Notes: generated by a model from the sequence alone, not told the origin. A stretch of DNA of 64,000 bases from Doryteuthis pealeii (GCA_023376005.1 CM042139.1:134921745-134985744); one strand, 5' to 3'. Counted from the first letter of the stretch, positions 44,341 to 57,629 are shown. Numbers and translations are program-made.

Positions 44341-47300
44341 ATATTGTTTCTTTCTTTATTTGGTACAATAATTTCCATTATTTTATTTTGCACAATATTG
44401 TGTCTTTCTGTATTTGGTACAATAATTTCCATTATTTTATTTTGTACAATATTGTGTCTTTCTTTATTTGGTACAATAATTTCCATTATTTTATTTTGCA
44501 CAATATTGTGTCTTTCTGTATTTGGTACAATAATTTCCATTATTTTATTTTGCACAATATTGTGTTTTCTGTATTTGGTACAATATTTCCATTATTTTAT
44601 TTTGTACAATATTGTGTCTTTCTTTATTTGGTACAATAATTTCCATTATTTTTTTGCACAATATTGTGTCTTTCTTATTTGGTACAATAATTTCCATTAT
44701 TTTATTTTGTACAATATTGTGTCTTTCTTTATTTGGTACAATTTGGTAATTTCCATTATTTTATTTTGTACCAATATTGTGTCTTTCTTTATTTGGTACA
44801 ATAATTTCCATTATTTTATTTTGTACAAATTGTGTCTTTTCTTTATTTGGTAATTTCCATTATTTTATTTTGTACAATATTGTCTTTCTTATTTGGTACA
44901 ATAATTTCCATTATTTTATTTTGTACAATATTGTGTCTTTCTTTATTTGGTACAATAATTTCCATTATTTTATTTTGTACAATATTTCTTTATTTGGTAC
45001 ATTTCCATATTTTATTTTGTACAATATTGTGTCTTTCTTTATTTGGTACAATAATTTCCATTATTTTATTTTGTACAATATTGTGTCTTTCTTTATTTGT
45101 CTTTCAATTTGGTACAATAATTTCCATTATTTTATTTTGTACAATATTGTGTCTTTCTTTATTTGGTACAATAATTTCCATTATTTTATTTGTACAATAT
45201 TGTGTCTTTCTTTATTTGGTACAATAATTTCCATTATTTTATTTTGTACAATATTGTGTCTTTCTTTATTTGGTACAATAATTTCCATTATTTTTATTTT
45301 GTACAATATTGTGTCTTTCTTTATTTGGTACAATAATTTCCATTATTTTATTTTGTACAATATTGTGTCTTTCTTTATTTGGTACAATAATTTCCATTAT
45401 TTTATTTTGTACAATATTGTGTCTTTCTTTATTTGGTACAATAATTTCCATTATTTTATTTTGTACAATATTATTGTATTTTGTACATATTGTGTCTTTC
45501 TTTATTTGGTACAATAATTTCCATTATTTATTTTGTACATACTGTGTCTTTCTTTATTTGGTACAATAATTTCATTATTTTATTTTGTACAATATTGTGT
45601 CTTCTTTATTTGGTACAATAATTTCCATTATTTTATTTTGTACAATATTGTGTCTTTCTTTATTTGGTACAATAATTTCCATTATTTTATTTTTTTTGTA
45701 CAATATTGTGTCTTTCTTTATTTGGTACAATAATTTCCATTATTTTATTTTGTACAATATTGTGTCTTTCTTTATTTGGTACAATAATTTCATTATTTTA
45801 TTTGTACAATATTGTGTCTTTCTTTATTTGGTACAATAATTTCCATTATTTTATTTTGTACAATATTGTGTTTTCTTTATTTACAATAATTTCATTATTT
45901 TATTTTGTACAATTGTGTCTTTCTTTATTTGGTACAATAATTTCCATTATTTTATTTTGTACAATATTGTGTCTTTCTTTTTTTGGTACAATAATTTCCT
46001 TATTTTATTTTGTACTGTGTCTTTCTTTATTTGGTACAATAATTCCATTATTTTATTCTTATTTGGTACAATAATTTCCATTATTTTATTTTGTACAATA
46101 TTGTGTCTTTCTTTATTTGGTACAATAATTTCCATTATTTTATTTTGTACAATATTGTGTCTTTCTTTATTTGGTACAATAATTTCCATTATTTTATTTT
46201 GTACAATATTGTGTCTTTCTTTATTTGGTACAATAATTTCCATTATTTTATTTTGTACAATATTGTGTCTTTCTTTATTTGGTACAATAATTTCCATTAT
46301 TTTATTTTGTACAATATTGTGTCTTTCTTTATTTGGTACAATAATTTCCATTATTTTATTTTGTACAATATGTCTTTCTTTATTTGGTACAATTTCCATT
46401 ATTTTTTTTGTACAATATTCTTTATTTGGTACAATAATTTCCATTATTTTATTTTGTACAATATTGTGTCTTTCTTATTTGGTACAATAATTTCCATTAT
46501 TTTATTTTGTACAATATTGTGTCTTTCTTTATTTGGTACAATAATTTCCATTATTTATTTTGTACAATATTGTGTCTTTCTTTATTTGGTACAATAATTT
46601 CATTATTTTATTTGTACAATATTGTGTCTTTCTTTATTTGGTACAATAATTTCCATTATTTTATTTTGTACAATATTGTGTCTTTCTTTATTTGGTACAA
46701 TAATTTCCATTATTTTATTTTGTACAATATTGTGTCTTTCTTTATTTGGTACAATAATTTCCATTATTTTATTTGTACAATATTGTGTCTTTCTTTATTT
46801 GGTACAATAATTTCCATTATTTTATTTTGTACAATATTGTGTCTTTCTTTATTTGGTACAATAATTTCCATTATTTTATTTTGTACAATATGTGTCTTTC
46901 TTATTTGGTACAATAATTTCCATTATTTTATTTGTACAATATTGTGTCTTTCTTTATTTGGTACAATAATTTCCATTATTTTATTTTGTACAATATTGTG
47001 TCTTTCTTTATTTGGTACAATAATTTCCATTATTTATTTTGTACAATATGTGTCTTTCTTTATTTGGTACAATAATTTCCATTATTTTATTTTGTACAAT
47101 ATTGTGTCTTTCTTTATTTGGTACAATAATTTCCATTATTTTATTTTGTACAATATTGTGTCTTTCTTTATTTGGTACAATAATTTCCATTATTTTATTT
47201 TGTACAATATTGTGTCTTTCTTTATTTGGTACAATAATTTCCATTATTTTATTTTGTACAATATTGTGTCTTTCTTTATTTGGTACAATAATTTCCATTA

Positions 47301-50300
47301 TTTTATTTGTACAATATTGTGTCTTTCTTTATTTGGTACAATAATTTCCATTATTTTATTTTGTACAATATTGTGTCTTTCTTTATTTGGTACAATAATT
47401 TCCATTATTTTATTTTGTACAATATTGTGTCTTTCTTTATTTGGTACAATAATTTCCATTATTTTATTTTGTACAATATTGTGTCTTTCTTTATTTGGTA
47501 CAATAATTTCCATTATTTTATTTTGTACAATATTGTGTCTTTCTTTATTTGGTACAATAATTTCCATTATTTTATTTTGTACAATATTGTGTCTTTCTTT
47601 ATTTGGTACAATATTTCCATTATTTTATTTGTACAATATTGTGTCTTTCTTTATTTGGTACAATAATTTCCATTATTTTATTTTGTACAATATTGTGTCT
47701 TTCTTTATTTGGGTACGTATTTCCATTATTTTATTTGTACAATATGTGTCTTTCTTTATTTGGTACAATAATTTCCATTATTTATTTTGTACAATATTGT
47801 GTCTTTCTTTATTTGGTACAATAATTTCCATTATTTTATTTTGTACAATATTGTGTCTTTCTTTATTTGGTACAATAATTTCCATTATTTTATTTTGTAC
47901 AATATTGTGTCTTTCTTTATTTGGTACAATAATTTCCATTATTTTATTTTGTACAATATTGTGTCTTTCTTTATTTGGTACAATAATTTCCATTATTTTA
48001 TTTTGTACAATATTGTGTCTTTCTTTATTTGGTACAATAATTTCCATTATTTTATTTTGTACAATATTGTGTCTTTCTTTATTTGGTACAATAATTTCCA
48101 TTATTTTATTTTGTACAATATTGTGTCTTTCTTTATTTGGTACAATAATTTCCATTATTTTATTTTGTACAATATTGTGTCTTTCTTTATTTGGTACAAT
48201 AATTTCCATTATTTTATTTTGTACAATATTGTGTCTTTCTTTATTTGGTATAATTTCCATTATTTTATTTTGTACAATACTGTGTCTTTCTTTATTTGGT
48301 ACAATAATTTCCATTATTTTATTTTGTACATATTGTGTCTTTCTTTATTTGGTACAATAATTTCCATTATTTTATTTTGTACAATATGTGTCTTCTTTTT
48401 TGTACTTTCCATTATTTATTTTGTACAATATATTGGCATTATTTTATTTTGTACAATATCTTTCTTTATTTGTACAATAATTTCCATTATTTTATTTTGT
48501 ACAATATTGTGTCTTTCTTTATTTGGTACAATAATTTCCATTATTTTATTTTGTACAATATTGTGTCTTTCTTTATTTGGTACAATAATTTCCATTATTT
48601 TATTTTGTACAATATTGTGTCTTTTTATTTGGTACAATAATTTCCATTATTTATTTTGTACAATATTGTGTCTTTCTTTATTTGGTACAATAATTTCCAT
48701 TATTTTATTTTGTACAATATTGTGTCTTTCTTATTTGGTACAATAATTTCCATATTTTTATTTTGTACATATTGTGTCTTTCTTTATTTGGTACAATAAT
48801 TTCATTATTTTATTTTGTACAATATTGTGTCTTTCTTTATTTGGTACAATAATTTCCATTATTTTATTTTGTACAATATGTGTCTTTCTTTATTTGGTAC
48901 AATAATTTCCATTATTTTATTTTGTACAATGTGTCTTCTTTATTTGGTACAATTTCCATTATTTATTTTGTACAATATTGTCTTTCTTTATTGGTACAAT
49001 AATTTCCATTATTTTATTTTGTACAATATTGTGTCTTTCTTTATTTGGTACAATAATTTCCATTATTTTATTTTGTACAATATTGTGTCTTTCTTTATTT
49101 GGTACAATAATTTCCATTATTTTATTTTGTACAATATTGTGTCTTTCTTTATTTGGTAACAATAATTTCCATTATTTTATTTTGTACAATATTGTGTCTT
49201 TCTTTATTTGGTACAATAATTTCCATTATTTTATTTTGTACAATATGTGTTTTCTTTATTTGTACAATAATTTTCCATTATTTTATTTTGTACAATATTG
49301 TGTCTTTCTTTATTTGGTACAATAATTTCCATTATTTTATTTTGTACAATATTGTGTCTTTCTTTATTTGGTACAATAATTTCCATTATTTATTTTGTAA
49401 CATATTGTGTCTTTCTTATTTGGTACAATAATTCCATTATTTTATTTTGTACAATATTGTGTCTTTCTTTATTTGGTACAATAATTTCCATTATTTTATT
49501 TTTGTACAATATTGTGTCTTTCTTTATTTGTACAATAATTTCCATTATTTTATTTTGTACAATATTGTGTCTTTCTTTATTTGGTACAATAATTTCCATT
49601 ATTTTATTTTGTACAATATTGTGTCTTTCTTTATTTGGTAAATAAATTTCCATTATTTTATTTTGTACAATATTGTGTCTTTCTTTATTTGGTACAATAA
49701 TTTCATATTTTATTTTGTACATATTGTGTCTTTCTTTATTTGGTACAATAATTTCCATTATTTTATTTTGTACAATATGTGTCTTTCTTTATTTGGTACA
49801 ATAATTTCCATTATTTTATTTGTACGATATTGTGTCTTTTTTTATTTGGTACAATATTCCATTTTATTTGGCATTATTTTATTTTGTACAATATGTGTCT
49901 TTCTTTATTTGGTACAATAATTCCATTATTTTTTTTGTACAATATTGTGTTTTTCTTTATTTGGTAAATAATTTCCATATTTTATTTTGTACAATTGTGT
50001 CTTTCTTTATTGGTAAATAATTTTCCATTTATTTTATTTTGTACAATATGTGTCTTTCTTTTTTGTACAATAATTTCCATTATTTTATTTTGTACAATAT
50101 TGTGTCTTTTTTATTTGGTACAATAATTTCCATTATTTTTATTTTGTACATATTTGTGTTTCTTTATTTGGTACAATAATTTCCATTATTTTATTTTGTA
50201 CAATATTGTGTCTTTCTTTATTTGGTACAATAATTTCCATTATTTATTTTGTACAATATTGTTCTTTCTTTATTTGGTAAAAAATTTCCATTATTTTATT

Positions 50301-53300
50301 TTGTACAATATTGTGTCTTTCTTTATTTGGTACAAACTTTCCATTATTTTATTTTGTTATTGTGTCTTTCTTTATTTGTAAATAATTTCATTCTTTTTAT
50401 TTTGTAATATTGTGGTCTTCTTTATTGGTACAATAATTCCATTATTTTTATTTTGTACATATTGTGTTTTTCTTTATTTGGTACTATCTTTTCATATTTT
50501 ATTTTGTACAATATTTGTCTTTCTTTATTTGGTACAATAATTTCCATTATTTTATTTTGTACAATATTGTGTCTTTCTTTATTTGGTACAATAATTTCAT
50601 TATTTTATTTTGTACAATAATTGGTGTCTTTCTTTTTATTTGGTACAATAATTTCCATTATTTTATTTTGTACAATATTGTGTCTTTCTTTTATTGGTAA
50701 TAATTTCCTTTTATTATTTTATTTTGTACAATATTGTTTCTTTCTTTATTTGGTACAATAATTTCCATTATTTATTTGTACAATATTGGTGTCTTTCTTT
50801 ATTTGTTGGTACAATAATTTCCATTATGTTTTTGTACAATACTGTGTCCTTTCCTTTATTTGGTAAATAAATTCCATTTTTTATTTTGTACAATTTGTGT
50901 CAGTTCTTTATTTGGTTCAATATTTCCATTTTTTATTTGTACAACTATGTTTCTTGTCTTTTATTTTGGTTACAATAATTTCCATTATTTTATTTTGTAC
51001 ATATTGTGTCTTTCTTTATATTTGGTAATAATTTCCATTATTTTATTTTGGTACGATATTGTTGTCTTTCTTTATTTTGGTACCCCAATAATTCCATTCA
51101 TTTATTTTGGTAACGATATTGTTCTTCTTATTGGTAGAATAAACTTTCCATTATTTATTTTGTACGATATTGTGTCTTTTTTTATTTGTTACATATCCCT
51201 TATTTATTTTGTACGATATTGTGTGCTTTCTTTATTTGGTACAATAATTTCATTATTTTCATTTGTACCATAGGTGTCTTTCTTTATTGGTAGCAATAAT
51301 TCCATTATTTTATTTTGTACAAATACTTGTGTTTTTCCTTTTATTTTGTAGCAATAATTCCATTTTTTTTATTTTGTACAATACTGTGTCTTTCTTAATT
51401 TGGTACATAATTTTCCTTATGTTATTTTGTACAATATAGTGCTTTCTTTATTTGGTACAATTAATTTCCATTAATTTTAATTTTGTACAATATAGTGAGA
51501 TACTCCTTTTTTGGTAAATAAATTTCCATTATTTTATTTTGTGACAATATTTGTCTTTCTTTATTTGGTACAATATTTCCATTATTTTATTTTGTACAAT
51601 ATTGGTCTTTCTTTAATTTGGTACAATAATTTCCCTTATTTTATTTTGACAGATATTGTGTCTTTCTTTATTTGGTACAATATTTTCCATTATTTTTATT
51701 TTGTACAATATTGTGGTCTTTCTTTATTTAGTACAATAATTTTCCATTATTTTATTTTGTAGCAATATTGTGGTTTTCTTTATTTGGTAAATATAATTTC
51801 CATTATTTTATTTTTCGTACAATATTGTGTCTTTCTTCATTTGGCTAAAAATATTTCCATTTATTTTATCTTGTACAATATGTGTCTTTCTTTATTTGGT
51901 AGGTAAAAAATAATACTTTTCATTATTGTTATTTTGTACAATATTGTGTCTTCTTTACTTTGGTACAATAATTTCCATATTTTATTTTGTACCAATTTGT
52001 GTCTTTCTTATTTGGTAGCAATAATTTCCCATTATTTTTATTTTGTACAATCTGTGTTCTTTCTTTATTGTACAATAATTCCATTCTTTTATTTTGTACA
52101 TATTGTGTCTTTCTTTATTTCGGTATCAATAATTTCGCATTACTTTATTTTGTACAATCCTGTGTCTTTCTTTATATTTGGTACTAATATTTCATTATTT
52201 ATATTTGTACAATATTGTGTCTTTCTTTATTTGGTACAATAATTTCAGTTATTTCTATTTTGTAGCATATGTGTCTTTGTTTATTTGGTACATAATTTTC
52301 ATTATTTTTTTTTGTACAATATTGTGTCTTCTTTCATTTGGTACAATAATTCCATTATTTTATTTTGTACATATATAATGTCTTTCTCTTATTTGCGTAC
52401 AATAATTTCCATAATTTTATTTTGTACGATATTGGTGTCTTTCTATATTTGGAACAATAATTTCCATTATTTTATTATTGTACAATATTGTGGTTCTTCT
52501 TTATTTGGTAGCAATAATTTTCCATTATTTTATTTTGTCAATATTGTGTCCTTCTTATTTGGTACAAGTAATTTCCATTATTTATTTGGTACAATAGCTG
52601 TGTTTTCTTTATTTGGTACAATAAATTTCCATTATTTTATTTTGTACATTCTGTGTCTTTCTTTATTTGGTACAATAATTTCCATTATTTTATTTTGTAC
52701 AATATTGTGTTTCTTTATTTGGTACAATAATTCCATTATTTTAATTTTGTACAATACTGTGTCTTTCTTTTTTGGTACAATAATTTCCATTATTTCTATT
52801 TTGTAGCAATATTGTGCTTTCTTTATTTGGTACAATAATTTCCATTATTTTATTTGGTACAATATTGTTTCTTTCCTTTTTTGGTACAATAATTTCCATT
52901 ATTTATTTTGTACAATATTGTGTTTCTTTTATTTGGTAAAAAATTTCCATTATTATTTTGTACGATATTGTGTCTTTCTTTATTTGGTACAATAATTTTC
53001 CAATATTTTATTTTGGTCAATACTCGTGTTTTCTTATTTGTCCAATAATTGCCATTATTTTTATTTTGGTACAATATGTGGTCTTTCTTTACATTTGGTA
53101 AATAATTTCCATTTATTTTTATTTTGTACAATATTGTTGTCTTTCTTTATTTGGTAGGCAATAATTTCATTATTTTTTTTGTAGCAATATTGTTGATTTT
53201 CTTTTATTTGTACAAAAAATTTCCATTAATTTTTTTATTTTGTCGATATTGTGTTCTCTTTCTTATTTGGTATTAAAAACAATTTTCCATTATTTTATTT

Positions 53301-54159
53301 GTACAATACTGTGTCTTTCTTATGGTACTAATAATTTCCATTATTTTATTTTGTAAATATTGGTGTCTTTCTTTATTTGGTACATACTTTCCATTATTTT
53401 ATTTTGTACAATATAATTGTGTCTTTTCCTTTATTTGGTAGCAAGTTTTCCTTATTTTATTTGTACAATATGTGTCTTTCTTTTTATTTTGGTACAAAAT
53501 TTCCATATAATTTATTTTTGTCACGATATTGTGTCTTTCTTTCTTTGGGTACATAATTTCCATTATTTTATTTTGTACAATATGTGGTCTTTCTTTATTT
53601 GGTCAATAATTTTCATTATTTAATTTGTACAATATTGTGGCTCTTTCTTTATTTGGTACCAATAATTTTCATTATTTTTTATTTTGTACAATTTGTTTCT
53701 TTCTTTATTTGGTACATATTTCCATTATTCTTATTTTGTACAATATTGTGTCTTTCTTTATTTGGTACAATAATTTCCATTATTTTATTTTGTAGCAATA
53801 TGAGTGTCTTTCTTTATTCTGGTAGAAATTTCCATTTATTTTTAATGTTTGTTACAATATTGTGGTCCTTTTTTATTTGGTAAATGAATTTTCGATTTTT
53901 TATTTTGTCAATATTGTGTCCTTTCTTTTTTGGTACAATAATTTTCAATTATTTTACTTTTACATATTGTGGTCTTTCTTTATTGGTACAATAATTTCCA
54001 GTTATTTATTTTGTACAATATTGTGTCTTTTCTTTCTTTGGTACATATAATTTTCAATTATTTTTATTTTGTACAATCATTGTGTCATTCTTTATTTGGT
54101 ACAATAATTTAATTATTTTAATTTTGTAAGCAATATTGTGTCCTTTCTTTATTTGGTAC
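44341..54159. repeat. 54-bp satellite array (dimer of 27-bp units), ~180 copies
   Basis: The unit runs GTACAATATTGTGTCTTTCT, TTATTTGGTACAATAATTTC, CATTATTTTATTTT and repeats every 54 bp (for example 47101 to 47155). The two halves, starting TTATTTTGTACAATATTG and TTATTTGGTACAATAATT, are alignable 27-bp relatives. About 9.8 kb is present, so roughly 180 units. The core at 47050-48240 is nearly identical from unit to unit. The left edge has GCACAAT and CTGTATTTGG variants, and the right part from about 50300 is full of one-base insertions and deletions. Because 54 is divisible by three and the unit has no stops in several frames, very long spurious frames appear on both strands (up to 617 codons at 46507-48360). 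They are not genes. Confidence 0.97.
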
Positions 54160-54259
54160 NNNNNNNNNNNNNNNNNNNNNNNNNNNNNNNNNNNNNNNNN
54201 NNNNNNNNNNNNNNNNNNNNNNNNNNNNNNNNNNNNNNNNNNNNNNNNNNNNNNNNNNN
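54160..54259. other. Assembly gap (100 N)
   Basis: Exactly 100 N at the right side of the satellite, a size commonly used for gaps of unknown length. The true array may be much longer. A frame called across it (54138-54422) is meaningless. Confidence 0.97.
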
Positions 54260-54263
54260 TTAC

Positions 54264-54415
54264 AATGCAACAACGTGTTCAGATATTCTGGTAGGTCTTC
54301 TTCAGGCGTTGATCAATAATATGAAAATGTCTGTCCGGCATTGTCATATTATTTTTCATATTATTGCATCAAACCTGAAAAAGAAGATACCTAGAATGAT
54401 CGAAACACGTGTTGC
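54264..54415. repeat. Imperfect inverted repeat with hammerhead-like remnants
   Basis: The left arm (54265-54326, from GCAACAACGTGTT to AATATGAAAA) and the right arm (54350-54415, from TTTTCATATTATTG to CACGTGTTGCT) are reverse complements with several mismatches and small indels, around a loop of about 25 nt. Read outward, each arm carries CCTGAAGAAGA or CCTGAAAAAGAAGA followed by (T/A)CGAAACACGTGTTG or TGAACACGTTGTTG. These are reminiscent of a hammerhead core with a CACGTG stem III, but stem II is not well formed. Confidence 0.6.
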
Positions 54416-55729
54416 TATGTAAGATAAAGAATACATTTTTTTCTGAAAACATATACTTTTGCGGACCTTCTTTTTTTATAAATATATTATATAATATTAT
54501 ATATAGTACATAATACTATATGAATGTGGCTTGTGTGTTGTGTGTGTGTGTGATTAAACGTATTAGGTAATATATCTGGATTACTGTCAATTAACCAAGA
54601 TAAGGAAAATAGGTGCACATTTACAGAATAATGCATTCACCAGTTCTACTCAGGTACCATATTAGGATGTATATCTACACGAGTATGGTTACCGTCATGC
54701 GCACGGTGCTTTACCCTAATATTAGTGATTAATATGCCATACCATTCTCAGTTCTAACTCCCAAACATGAGTCTGGTACCAGGTCAAAATCTATATTGTC
54801 CTCGGTTGCTGCAATTTATCCGTCAGTAGTATTGCAGAATGAGGAGAATAGTTTATAAACACAATGACTTATTGCCTACTTATGAAGAAATAAAAGAGAG
54901 AGAGGTCAGAGAGAGAATTAGGAGAGAGAGATGAGAGAGACGAGGAAAGGAGAGAGCGTAAGAGATGAGGAGTTATTGCGTATGACTAAGCGAATCCACC
55001 TATTGCCAGCATATTAACGTACACGTGGCTATTTACCAATTATAAAAGTTGCTTAGAAAGACAACCGCAAAGTTTATTTGTTTCGTGCTCGATTAACTCA
55101 ACGTTCATGTCGCCCTGCAATAACAGAACATTAACAGTATACATTCTGAATGTTATCTGATCTGACCACGCGTATTCCCGTCAGCCCATACCCTGAGGCT
55201 TTCGCTCTCTGCAGTTGTGTCATAGGAAATCTCTGACCGCTCGATGACATTGACAATGCCGCGACAGACAATTTTGCCAATTCCAATAAATGTAATCATT
55301 CTTTTATCTTCTGAATGCACCATAGCTAGCAAACACGCTAAATAGTCCTAAGTTGCAAGGAAAAAACAGAAGAGCATCTTCGAGTTTTGAGAGTTTTATC
55401 ATGCTTGTCTGGAATTGGCTTTTCGATCACATGAATATGATTGGCCTTCGCTTGATCCTCACCCCAGAATACTTAGGAATTCACCACGAAACTTCGTTTT
55501 GCATGTTAGACATTGCATGTAGGAAAGTAGACGCATTCTAGGGCGAACTTTTTTGTTTTGTTTCTGCTAAACAAATCTTTAAAACAAAATAAAGATCTTT
55601 ATCTTCGATTCAGCCAAGCATCAATAAGTGTGAAATGAATTACGGAAAAAACCTCATGACCCGAAAGAGCCACGAAGGGGAATTACTCGCTTTTATAAGA
55701 AAATATACCCTCTGGGAAAGTAGTTCCAG
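54416..55729. other. AT-rich spacer with GA-rich patch
   Basis: TA-rich sequence at 54478-54525, GT run at ~54535-54552, GA-rich patch 54892-54975. CCAATTATAAAAGTTGC (~55036-55052) looks like a TATA site, but no gene follows that I can recognise. The frame at 55353-55541 shows no domain. Confidence 0.4.
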
Positions 55730-55880
55730 TTATTTCTCTTCTTTGTAAATAAAAAGAGGGACTTGTGCTCTTTAAAACATGGTTAGGAAATAGAGCAGGA
55801 GAGAAAAAGTCTGAGTTTTTTAAACTCCGCTTAAGAAATTAATCTTGCGTTACATTCCTACTCATGCTGGGGGGGGGGGG
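55730..55880 (+). mobile_element. SINE family A, 3' half
   Basis: GTGCTCTTTAAAACATGGTT, AGGAAATAGAGCAGGAGAGA, CTCCGCTTAAGAAATTAATC and TTACATTCCTACTCATGCTG, ending in a G10 run and later a CAACCAACC-rich simple stretch (55930-55955). Confidence 0.65.
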
Positions 55881-55999
55881 TAAGAAATATGTATTCGCAC
55901 ATGCACTCTGACAAAACTTTGAGGGAATCAACCAACCAACCATTCAACCAAATAAATAACGCACACCAAATATTGAATTTAACCTAACGTGCTACCCAC

Positions 56000-56200
56000 A
56001 TTCCAGAGCAACGCAGGCCCATATTTTTTAAGCAGTGTCAACAGGGTCTCAGTTCAGAACATTCCTTCTCCTCGAACGGTTAACATAACAGGTTTAAATC
56101 GCCCAATCTGTCTTACTATTTACCCTAGCTGGATTGGAATGGCTTCGTATTCATACAGTTTCTCAGGGTTTCTGTTGCGTGTCAGTTCCTGTGACGATAT
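56000..56200 (-). mobile_element. SINE family A, degenerate copy
   Basis: CCTTCTCCTCGAACGGTTAA, CCCAATCTGTCTTACTATTT, ACCCTAGCTGGATTGGAATG and CGTATTCATACAGTTTCTC in minus order. Confidence 0.55.
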
Positions 56201-56569
56201 CCATTACACAAAATATATACACATATATATTTGTAGTGACATTAGTATTCTGTTTGCTAGGTTAGCTTAATCCATGATACGCATTATCACCCTTGTGGAT
56301 TATTAAATGACCAATCTTTTTTTCACTATATATGATGTCTTTGATTCATGTGAGTATCCAATAAATACTGATGGTTGACCCTCAGCCACGCATCAAGAAC
56401 CTATGCGATATAAATTGTGTTGGCATTAGCCATAAGAATATTTGAATCAATACGGTTAGGACAATTATATCAGGCGATTGCATCGGATCGAGCACTTCAA
56501 CGCCCATCTAGCACGTATAAGTTCCAAAGTAAATGTTGCGTGCACTACTCAAGTCACACGACCGTTTAG

Positions 56570-56835
56570 CCACCAAAATCCTGTTATCAGGATATACGAT
56601 GTAAAATTACACCGGACTGTACTTGTGGGCATTTAAATTAAATCAAAATTAAGAATTAAAATAAATACAAATTTCTGACGCGTCTTGACCTAGCCGTTCA
56701 GACTTAGACCGGTCTTATCAATAAAGTCTCCGACTTTACGGCTAACAGAGTTGTCGTTTGTTTATTCCTCTTCATTTCCTTAATACGTAATACACCAATC
56801 CTGTAACCTCTGCAGCCAACTGGTGCCACATTGGG
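56570..56835 (+). mobile_element. Possible LTR 3' end and primer-binding region
   Basis: AATAAAGTCTCCGAC (~56720) reads like an R-U5 polyadenylation signal. About 100 bp later CTGCAGCCAAC is followed by TGGTGCCACATTGGGGTGG, which looks like an LTR end plus primer-binding site (TGG start). The 5' end of the LTR and any gag-pol sequence are not recognised. 56201-56569 and 56836-57370 hold no supported gene. Confidence 0.3.
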
Positions 56836-57373
56836 GTGGTGGGTGGGAGAGGCTCCCTTATCGCCATCTGGTTGAGAGGCAGCGGTGTATTCTACAATTC
56901 CTATCTGGAAGAACGCTTAAGCAAGGCTTAGTACGATTCTCGTCTATCTTTTCTTAGAAACTCATCTCGGTATAGAACATTCTGCTATTCCAGATCGGAA
57001 ACAGAAATTCTTTCAAGAGACTAATACATTTCCACTTAGCAGCAATATCTTCAGTTATAGTTTAAGATCATTGAAAGGAACAAAAATTTGCATTCAAAAC
57101 AAAGTTATAAAATAAAAAGACGTTTTGAAAAGATATTTCTCTTGTTCTCTGATATATTAGATATGTATAACGTTTTTGTTAAGACATGTAGTCACCTAGC
57201 ATTTAGCTTAAGGATAAATTGTAGAAAACGAGAGAACAAACCATTTAATAATATAAACACATTAAATTCACATGCCGCTGCTAAAAAAAGTCTATTTAAC
57301 TAAAAAATACATAACTTAAAAATTGCATAAAAACGTCGTTTAAATTGATTCATTCCTTCGGTTATTGCCTATT

Positions 57374-57393
57374 ATTTTTTTTTTTTTTTTTTT

Positions 57394-57428
<35 letters not shown>

Positions 57429-57438
57429 CTTGTTTCTT

Positions 57439-57525
<87 letters not shown>

Positions 57526-57556
57526 TTTTTTTTTTTTGTTTTTTTTTTTTTTGTTT

Positions 57557-57616
<60 letters not shown>

Positions 57617-57625
57617 CTTTTTTGT
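57374..57625. repeat. ~250-bp poly-T stretch with isolated interruptions
   Basis: Almost pure T with single G, C or A interruptions (for example at 57394, 57430-57440, 57524, 57538, 57553-57558). Frames are all poly-Phe or poly-Lys. It may be a retroposon poly-A tail read on the other strand, or a long-read consensus artefact. Confidence 0.95.
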
Positions 57626-57629
57626 TCAA

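Noticed and set aside
44208..54159. Dozens of long open frames on both strands through the satellite
   Set aside because: They are translations of a stop-poor 54-bp unit (18 codons). They occur in several frames and on both strands at once, and change frame at each one-base indel.
44165..54159. CRISPR-like or phage-type repeat array
   Set aside because: The repeats are contiguous with no unique spacers, and the context is eukaryotic.
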